Of a stretch of 64,000 bases of DNA, positions 62,401 through 64,000 are shown one piece after another. Source of the stretch: Lepturacanthus savala (taxonomy: Eukaryota > Chordata > Actinopteri > Scombriformes > Trichiuridae); NCBI GenBank assembly GCA_030544235.1, contig CM060462.1, positions 5,283,501 through 5,347,500 of the forward strand, written 5' to 3'. The notes below the pieces were generated by a model. The model had not been told where the DNA came from and made no database searches. It was given only the letters and a program-made list of their open reading frames with translations. The position numbers and the translations under genes were made by a program. Each line of letters starts with the position of its first letter. Position 1 is the first letter of the stretch.

Positions 62401-63737
62401 AAAAGGAAGTTATTGTCACATATGCGACTTTCGGGCGCCTCGTCTCTCAAATAATGTATTTTCTTATACTTTTCTTTTTATTATTCCTTGGCTATGAACT
62501 TCAAACAGGATCATTAAATGACTCGTCTTTCGCCGCTGACTACTTTAAATATTCCTTCCGAAATAAGGTCCCATGGGGTTCACCGCAGCGAGGAAGTACA
62601 TTGGTCAAAACCAACACACGCTGTAGTATATTAAAATGACCTTATAATCTCATAATACATTTTGAGCATTTCTCTTGTATATATACTCTTGTATAAATGT
62701 TTTGAAAGCAATAAATAATTGAGGGCCATAGAGAAAGTGCTATGATGGAGTAAAGCTATAGCTTGAGAACCAGAGGAACCTGTGAGCTCATGTTTTGTTT
62801 GTTCTGGCAGATCGGTCTGCTGATGCCAGGCTGGTAAATCTAGCTACTAATCTTTGTTTTTAATGTTTTTAAATTAGGAGACCACAGACTATGCGAGGCC
62901 CATAGTGTTTGCTGCACAAGTGGCACTGCAGGATCCAGATCAGGGACCAGTTCTAGATGATAGCTGGCCAACTGTTGTAAGGACTGAGGTGAGAGGCAGC
63001 CAATGGCTTACTGTGTCATCCTTACACCAAAATTATTTGCATGCACCTAAAATGCAAAACATAGTGTATGGAAAAGAATGGTTTATTAGATTATTTCACT
63101 TATAAAAGCCTGTCTTGTGCACTAGCTCCCCTTTTGGAATGGCTGTGATGAGGATGACCGTTGCATACCTGAACTTGCTCTGCAGAGTATGACCGACCTG
63201 ATGACTCGAAGGTAGGAACACACATATTCATCACAATACCCAAGAATACACAGACATATTCTTGTTTACTCATGGTTTTCCTTTTGTTGTCTCCTCCTCT
63301 CTCCCTACTTCCTAGTCAGTTTTGTGCGCAGCCTGTACAGTCTCGTAGTGCTTTCTGTCGCCGTGTCAGTGAAGGAGAGATGGAGGAATCTCTGCGGGTT
63401 TTAGAGGGAAACAGGAGAAGGATGGTGATGGACGTCAGACTGGAGAACAAAGGAGAAAATGCCTACAACACTCGCCTCAATATCACCTACACACCCAATC
63501 TACGCTTCTCTAGTCTCATAGTCAAGGTATGAGTTCACCGTGAGGCATTTACATTTTTCTAAGAAGTCTTTGATTGGACCAGCAGCTACATTAACAGAAA
63601 ACAAACAAAAAAAACTATTGTTCTTCTTTCTGATCCAGGACAAGTCTGACATTAAGATTGAGTGTTACAATGAAGACAAACTGAGGAATGAGAAGATCTG
63701 CAATGTCAGTGCTCCATTTATGAGGGCAAAGAGTCAG
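16574..63737 (+). CDS. itga11: Integrin alpha-11-like, I-domain collagen-receptor subunit (21 exons, 3' end outside window)
   Basis: Spliced exons give 910 codons without a stop; every intron has GT-AG ends and phases agree throughout. Order: signal peptide (about 1-17), propeller blades 1-2 (about 22-160), I domain (about 163-355), blades 3-7 (about 367-640), thigh/stalk (640-910, incomplete). I-domain metal site: D174-G-S176-N-S178, Thr244 and D275. Alpha-C helix motif GYYNR is at 305-309, as in collagen-binding alpha chains. Ca2+ loops: DIDGDGVTD (492-500), DLNGDGFND (556-564), DMNDDGLVD (618-626). Sequons: N99, N147, N335, N362, N453, N468, N681, N699, N723, N862, N899. Alpha-11 is preferred over alpha-10 because of near-identity in the I domain as I recall human ITGA11, and because of the stalk insertion with C810 and C821. 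Family role: pairs with beta-1 and binds fibrillar collagen at the cell surface. Human ITGA11 has about 1,188 residues, so about a quarter is missing here. The a or b ohnologue is undetermined. Confidence 0.93.
16865..18240 (+). repeat. Split teleost repeat (two separated pieces)
   Basis: Piece 1 (about 16865-17000: GGAAGAAGTATACAGAACTT...) and piece 2 (about 18070-18240: AGTCCTGCATGAAAAATCTA..., then AGAGGTGGAGC) read like consecutive parts of a single familiar fish repeat, separated here by ~1.07 kb. Either an insertion split it or two fragments inserted independently. Confidence 0.45.
18257..18555 (+). mobile_element. hAT-type non-autonomous element, 3' truncated
   Basis: Starts CAGTGGTTCTCAACCAAGGG, the classic hAT terminal sequence, then GGTCTTGAGATAATTAATGG and GAAACCATGTGAGAAGTTTA, typical internal segments of this fish and vertebrate family from memory. 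The expected inverted right end is absent. Confidence 0.7.
20985..21216 (+). repeat. Degenerate minisatellite, unit ~GTCTCTAGTGT
   Basis: More than fifteen diverged repetitions of GTCTCTrGTGT-like units in ~230 bp of intron 1. No regular higher-order period is obvious. Confidence 0.75.
22639..22976 (+). mobile_element. MITE-like element, copy 2
   Basis: Left end TTTAAATGTCCCTTATTATT and right end (reverse complement) TTTAAAGGTCCATACTCATG form diverged terminal inverted repeats. The interior carries GTGACATCACAACGTCACAG, shared with the copies at 30-160 and 45921-46172. Confidence 0.65.
24400..24755 (+). mobile_element. Full-length tRNA-type SINE with 13-bp target duplication
   Basis: The body begins GGGCGACATGGTGGCGCAGG. 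A-box-like TGGCGCAGGGG lies at 24411-24421 and B-box-like GGTTCAAGACC at 24455-24465, i.e. an internal pol III promoter. The 3' tail ends in GACTGACTGG. Perfect 13-bp direct repeats CTATTTGGGTCCT flank it at 24387-24399 and 24756-24768, the signature of retrotransposition. Confidence 0.92.
26362..26476 (+). CDS. itga11: itga11 exon 2: mature N-terminus, blade 1
   Basis: Residues 17-55. It starts with FHDCFNID, the usual integrin-alpha mature N-terminus with a Cys just before the F-N pair, and runs through FGYTVQQHVG. Acceptor ctctag, donor gtaatg. The HVGAGGEKW stretch resembles alpha-10 slightly more than alpha-11, the only part of the protein that does. Confidence 0.93.
28425..29170 (+). 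repeat. ~740-bp dispersed repeat, copy 1
   Basis: Shares CAGCTGTGCAGCATCACATT, TTCATGAATACATATTAACAG, a CT-rich core (28880-29050) and GCATAAATTAGCTTGATGAA with copies at 57665-58300 (same strand) and 55900-56570 (inverted). No terminal repeats or protein coding seen. Confidence 0.8.
29326..29582. mobile_element. MITE with ~20-bp terminal inverted repeats
   Basis: Left end TTAAAGGTACAGTATGTATG; right end (reverse complement) TAAAGGTCTAGCGTGTAAGA. The interior GAGGAACAAAGTCCATGTCC and TAAATATAATTGAGCCAATC match a repeat I know from many fish genes. Target duplication unclear. Confidence 0.7.
29820..30020 (+). repeat. ~200-bp interspersed repeat, copy 1
   Basis: CTGTTCATCAGATTTACTTC near 29875 and AAACAGGCACTGCAC near 29990 pair with CAGTTCATCAGATAGACTTC and GAACAGGCACTGTGC in the copy at 31010-31240, in the same order and orientation. 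Confidence 0.6.
31010..31240 (+). repeat. ~200-bp interspersed repeat, copy 2
   Basis: Same order of shared blocks as copy 1 about 1.2 kb upstream. Diverged, non-coding. Confidence 0.6.
31690..32175. repeat. Possible hAT-related relic
   Basis: The minus strand has GGAGCAAGAGTTGAGTC, GGAGTGGGG and GGAGCGGCC motifs like the G-rich leader of some fish hAT transposons. Several mid-length ORFs on both strands here show no domain I recognise. Weak call. Confidence 0.3.
32531..32630. repeat. Nested imperfect inverted repeat
   Basis: GAGGTTAACTATTTCC pairs with GGAAATAGTTAAGCGTACCTC, enclosing a smaller hairpin (CTACTT-TAAA-AAGTAG) and TACGG...ACCGTA arms. Non-coding; function unknown. Confidence 0.7.
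33225..33480 (+). repeat. MITE-like teleost repeat
   Basis: Contains TTTAAAACTGGGGTAGGTAG, CACCTCCTTTTGGCTCTATC and CCAATCACAGGTCGGTTCAG, a combination I recall from fish interspersed repeats. Terminal repeats not resolved. Confidence 0.5.
34796..35081 (+). pseudogene. Coding-like fragment of unknown origin
   Basis: More GC-rich and codon-like than its surroundings. One frame gives NGELKRGHITSDWHGAGVFK; a later frame, after a splice-like ttctacag, gives GLLIGDLTFTSLLSNKMHIT through to IDLK and a stop. I cannot name the parent gene. It could be a processed-gene scrap or chance. Confidence 0.25.
35560..35990 (+). repeat. Common teleost repeat, plus copy
   Basis: AATGTTAGCATGCTGATGTT is followed by GAGGGAGACATGAAGGTCTG, CAAATTTCATGGCAATATGT and TCGCTGAGATATTTCATTCT, a repeat I recognise from many fish loci. 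A minus-strand copy lies at about 50410-50620. Confidence 0.7.
36425..36818 (-). pseudogene. Antisense 89-codon ORF with downstream A-tract (retrocopy candidate)
   Basis: Minus-strand ATG at 36818 (G at -3) opens 89 codons to a TGA at 36549. Residues about 46-65 form one hydrophobic segment (IFIAINIMIITSVIAVLW) bounded by a Ser/His-rich N side and a basic C side, like a small single-pass membrane protein. About 105 bases after the stop, the minus strand has 15 A residues (36425-36439). That suggests a reverse-transcribed mRNA, but I see no AATAAA, target duplication or recognisable parent. Confidence 0.3.
37729..37758. repeat. Perfect 12-bp inverted repeat, 6-nt loop
   Basis: TTTAAATGTTCG, loop ATTATA, CGAACATTTAAA. 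AT-rich hairpin in intron 2 with no other context. Confidence 0.9.
39880..39992 (+). CDS. itga11: itga11 exon 3: blade 1
   Basis: Residues 55-93: LLVGAPYEMNG, then QTGDVYKC and the C-S-K-L-N-L-G turn, matching alpha-11 closely as I recall it. Acceptor tttacag, donor gtacag. Confidence 0.95.
40541..40741. repeat. Repeat relic abutting exon 4
   Basis: Left part (GTGCCACCATCTGGCTAAAT, then AGTGTGAAGTTGATCGGATG and TTGAGATGTACGAC) resembles common fish repeats. The last 25 bases, read on minus, give CCTTGAGGGAACATGAATGT, similar to a block in the copy at 35840. The exon-4 acceptor sits at its edge. Confidence 0.45.
40742..40833 (+). CDS. itga11: itga11 exon 4: blade 2 start
   Basis: Residues 93-123: RISLTNVSERKDKMRLGM followed by NPKDNSFV. 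Sequon at N99. Donor gtgaga is good. The acceptor (gttccctcaag) has a short, interrupted pyrimidine tract and lies beside repeat-like sequence. Confidence 0.94.
41084..41198 (+). CDS. itga11: itga11 exon 5: blade 2
   Basis: Residues 124-162: ACGPLWSYECGSSYYSTG with the paired cysteines C125 and C133, then C143 and sequon N147. Acceptor ttccag, donor gtaagc. Confidence 0.95.
41357..41484 (+). CDS. itga11: itga11 exon 6: I domain start, metal-site loop 1
   Basis: Residues 162-204. YMDIVIVLDGSNSIYPW carries the DxSxS part of the metal-ion-dependent adhesion site (D174, S176, S178) at the end of the first beta strand. Acceptor tttcag, donor gtgtgt. Confidence 0.97.
42286..42434 (+). CDS. itga11: itga11 exon 7: I domain, metal-site threonine
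   Basis: Residues 205-254: VGVVQYGEKVVHEF, then the GGEETNTALG loop, which carries the coordinating Thr (T244 by analogy with alpha-2; T246 is the alternative). Donor gtacgc. Confidence 0.97.
42531..42675 (+). CDS. itga11: itga11 exon 8: I domain, metal-site aspartate
   Basis: Residues 254-302: AKKVMIVITDGESHDSPDL supplies the third metal-site element, D275. Only 96 bp separate it from exon 7, so the intron between them is very short. Donor gtgagt. Confidence 0.97.
43415..43580 (+). CDS. itga11: itga11 exon 9: I domain C-terminal half
   Basis: Residues 303-358: VLGYYNRRGINPE contains the alpha-C helix motif of collagen-binding integrins, followed by IKYIASDPDDKHFFNV and DIVDALGERIFSLE. The frame requires a donor at 43581 (GAAG|gttctg), which departs from the consensus at +3 to +6. 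Read-through would add GSARN and stop at TAG. Confidence 0.94.
43625..43850 (+). repeat. Imperfect CTA/CTG/CTT triplet repeat, intron 9
   Basis: About 225 bp dominated by CTA, CTG and CTT triplets, beginning some 45 bases after the weak exon-9 donor. It produces a long run of leucines in one frame, which is an artefact of the repeat rather than a protein. Confidence 0.9.
44190..44260 (+). CDS. itga11: itga11 exon 10: start of blade 3
   Basis: Residues 358-381: GTSKNGTAFGLQMSQAGFS, then AHNVE. Sequon N362. It matches the alpha-11 segment after the I domain. Acceptor tacacag, donor gtgagc. At 71 bp it is the shortest complete coding exon here. Confidence 0.94.
44261..46521 (+). other. itga11: Intron 10 (2.3 kb)
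   Basis: No coding potential recognised. Near its 3' end is a MITE-like element (45921-46172) flanked by imperfect direct repeats. The rest is unremarkable AT-rich sequence. Confidence 0.75.
45921..46172 (+). mobile_element. MITE-like element, copy 3
   Basis: Ends TTAAAGGTCCTATATTGTA and (reverse complement) TTAAAGGCCCCATATGGTA form terminal inverted repeats. The interior ATTAATATTAATGAGCCTC and GACATCACAACTTCACAGAAG match the copy at the window start. Flanked by 23-bp imperfect direct repeats (45903-45925 and 46171-46193). Confidence 0.75.
46522..46666 (+). CDS. itga11: itga11 exon 11: blade 3
   Basis: Residues 382-430: DGILVGAVGAYDWNGAVLK and FPEELKNHGAYLG, both highly typical of alpha-11. 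Acceptor cctacag, donor gtgagt. Confidence 0.96.
47401..47443 (+). repeat. (AT)20 microsatellite before exon 12
   Basis: Uninterrupted alternating TA over about 41 bases, ending some 24 bases before the exon-12 acceptor. Its place in the branch-point region means length variants could affect splicing. Confidence 0.97.
47467..47615 (+). CDS. itga11: itga11 exon 12: blade 4
   Basis: Residues 430-479: GYTVTSVVSARNGRLLVAG, then APRFNHTGKVIIFTL. Sequons N453 and N468. Acceptor atcatcag with a short pyrimidine stretch, donor gtagca (non-consensus at +4 to +6). Confidence 0.95.
47616..49480 (+). other. itga11: Intron 12 (1.9 kb)
   Basis: No exon or ORF with integrin similarity. Near 49200 a CAGCAGTTCTCAAACC segment resembles a hAT terminal sequence, but no matching second end is visible. 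Confidence 0.65.
49481..49624 (+). CDS. itga11: itga11 exon 13: blade 5, first Ca2+ loop
   Basis: Residues 480-527: IGSYYGSEIAPLDIDGDG, then VTDNLLVAAPMFFNGG. The FG-GAP Ca2+ loop D492-I-D494-G-D496-G-V-T-D500 is complete. Acceptor tttag, donor gtaggt. Confidence 0.96.
50410..50620 (-). repeat. Common teleost repeat, minus copy
   Basis: Reverse complement contains ATTTTATGGCAATCCATCCC and ATAGTTGTTGAGATGTTTCA, the same block order as 35797-35990. Confidence 0.7.
52430..52860 (+). pseudogene. LINE endonuclease-domain fossil
   Basis: 52697-52747 reads GWILNVVSAYAPNCRVL, the V-x-A-Y-A-P-N motif of LINE apurinic-type endonucleases. Further on, WAWRDVIGKAASLI and VLLPC (with stops) match the order seen in fish elements between that motif and the segment preserved at 13.6-13.8 kb. 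Several stops and frameshifts; dead. Confidence 0.7.
54193..54396 (+). CDS. itga11: itga11 exon 14: blade 6, second Ca2+ loop
   Basis: Residues 528-595: ARFGSSLAPVPDLNGDGF, then NDLVVGAPLEDDHKGAIYVF. The Ca2+ loop 556-564 is intact. Acceptor tttcag, donor gtaggc. Confidence 0.96.
55900..56570 (-). repeat. ~650-bp dispersed repeat, inverted copy
   Basis: Reverse complement gives GACAGCTGGAAGGAAAAACT, CGCAGCTGTGCGACATCACA and GCATAAATTAGCATAATGAA in the same order as 57665-58300. Confidence 0.8.
57665..58300 (+). repeat. ~650-bp dispersed repeat, plus copy
   Basis: Order: GACAGCTGGAAGAAAAACAT, CGCAGCTGTGCAGCATCATA, TTCATGAATAAATATGAACA, CT-rich core (58042-58175), GCATAAATTATCATAATGAA. It forms an inverted pair with 55900-56570. 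Confidence 0.8.
58661..58791 (+). CDS. itga11: itga11 exon 15: blade 7, third Ca2+ loop
   Basis: Residues 596-639: RIAAADLAPGLQYFGRSIHG, then the Ca2+ loop 618-626 and LAVGSLGAAVLLW. Acceptor gtttcag, donor gttagt (weaker than average). Confidence 0.95.
58890..59165 (+). repeat. Teleost repeat relic in intron 15
   Basis: AAAGTTGCTAAGTATATTTA, CTCAAGTATTATACTGAATT and CAGTACTTTTACTTACTACT follow the order of a very common fish repeat. It fills most of this 487-bp intron. Confidence 0.6.
59279..59445 (+). CDS. itga11: itga11 exon 16: propeller-thigh junction
   Basis: Residues 639-695: WSQNVVRIYTTVRFEPSKIN, then DCQRGGKDVTCMSAIVCF. Conserved thigh cysteines C664, C673 and C679; sequon N681. 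Acceptor ctcacag, donor gtgagc. Confidence 0.94.
59446..61277 (+). other. itga11: Intron 16 (1.8 kb)
   Basis: Nothing identifiable beyond AT-rich non-coding sequence. The exon-16 frame reads on for about 60 codons into the intron by chance before its first stop. Confidence 0.7.
61278..61417 (+). CDS. itga11: itga11 exon 17: thigh
   Basis: Residues 695-741: GIKYNVSIVERRFNPRAVL, later GEETCEHIYFHVM. It matches alpha-11 G-I-R-Y-N and the C-E-x-I-x-F-H-V motif shared by alpha-10 and alpha-11. Sequons N699 and N723. Acceptor caatag, donor gtgaga. Confidence 0.94.
61418..62877 (+). other. itga11: Intron 17 (1.5 kb)
   Basis: Includes a 5'-truncated SINE fragment (61855-61941) with target duplication. 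A block around 62390-62640 looks repeat-like from memory (a CCCATGGGGTTCACCGCAGC motif), but I cannot name a family. Confidence 0.65.
61855..61941 (-). mobile_element. 5'-truncated SINE fragment with 14-bp target duplication
   Basis: Minus-strand copy of only the 3' end of the 24400-24755 family (CACTGGGATTGG-like segment to the GACTGACT tail). AGCCTGTGTTAGCC occurs exactly at 61841-61854 and 61942-61955, so the fragment inserted in already-truncated form. Confidence 0.88.
62878..62988 (+). CDS. itga11: itga11 exon 18: thigh
   Basis: Residues 742-778: ETTDYARPIVFAAQVALQDP, then DQGPVLDDSWPTVVRTE. Very close to human alpha-11 P-x-L-D-D-x-W-P-T. Acceptor aattag, donor gtgaga. Confidence 0.95.
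63126..63211 (+). CDS. itga11: itga11 exon 19: calf region
   Basis: Residues 779-807: LPFWNGCDEDDRCIPELALQ, then SMTDLMTRS. Cysteine pair C785 and C791. Acceptor cactag, donor gtagga. Confidence 0.95.
63316..63526 (+). CDS. itga11: itga11 exon 20: alpha-11-type stalk insertion
   Basis: Residues 807-877. Starts with SQFCAQPVQSRSAFC, placing C810 and C821 ten residues apart, the same spacing I recall in the human alpha-11 insertion that other I-domain alpha chains lack. Continues with RLENKGENAYNTRLNITYT and sequon N862. Acceptor cctag, donor gtatga. Confidence 0.95.
63639..63737 (+). CDS. itga11: itga11 exon 21: stalk (last exon in window)
   Basis: Residues 878-910: DKSDIKIECYNED, then EKICNVSAPFMRAKSQ. 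Ends in phase 0 at donor gtgagg, so coding continues past the window. Sequon N899. Confidence 0.95.
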
Positions 63738-64000
63738 GTGAGGACACAAATAATATAACAAACAAATAATGATTCACAAGATTTATGGGGATGTTCTTCC
63801 AACTCTTTGTTTGAGAACACTGTTTGTTTGTATAAAGTATTATATAAATGACATGTATATCTATATATGGGTGTTGTCCCAATAAATCAAGCCATCTTTA
63901 TTTAAAAAGCACTTTTCATACATATAAAATGTAGCACAAAGTGATTCACATATTAAAAACACACAGCTAAAATCAAATAACAACTTTAGCTAAAATCAAC

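Overview
The window is vertebrate nuclear DNA, almost certainly from a ray-finned (teleost) fish. It is AT-rich, has short exons separated by long introns, and is filled with fossils of interspersed repeats familiar from teleost genomes. I see no bacterial-style operons, CRISPR arrays, rRNA or convincing tRNA genes. The one gene I can support is a plus-strand, collagen-binding, I-domain integrin alpha subunit. I call it itga11 (integrin alpha-11); the a or b ohnologue cannot be decided here.

Layout: 1-16.3 kb is upstream sequence without recognisable exons. It holds a Harbinger-like MITE (4.6-5.0 kb), an inverted tRNA-type SINE (8.6-9.0 kb), a fossil of a non-LTR retrotransposon endonuclease (13.6-13.9 kb) and other repeat relics. 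At 16.3-16.6 kb lie a putative promoter and 5' leader, then exon 1 (signal peptide). Introns 1 (9.7 kb) and 2 (13.4 kb) carry many repeats, including a full-length SINE with perfect 13-bp target duplications and a hAT-type relic. From 39.9 kb the exons come quickly. Exons 3-5 encode beta-propeller blades 1-2, exons 6-9 the inserted I domain, exons 10-15 the rest of the propeller with three Ca2+-binding FG-GAP loops, and exons 16-21 part of the stalk. The reading frame stays open across all 20 introns contained in the window, each with GT-AG ends, and gives 910 residues before the window ends. The distal stalk, the transmembrane helix and the cytoplasmic tail lie beyond 64 kb.

Function (family knowledge): alpha-11 pairs with beta-1 to form a fibrillar-collagen receptor on mesenchymal cells. 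The I-domain metal site and the alpha-C helix motif GYYNR are intact. The alpha-11-type stalk insertion with two cysteines, which favours alpha-11 over alpha-10, alpha-1 and alpha-2, is also present.

I found no exotic undescribed system. The observations most worth checking are: a very weak exon-9 donor whose read-through would stop just after the I domain; a pair of inverted ~650-bp repeats in intron 14; an overlapping uORF and alternative in-frame start; an (AT)20 tract next to the exon-12 acceptor; an antisense membrane-protein-like ORF followed by an A15 tract in intron 2; and SINE insertions with exact target duplications. All alignments to known families were made from memory; no searches were run.
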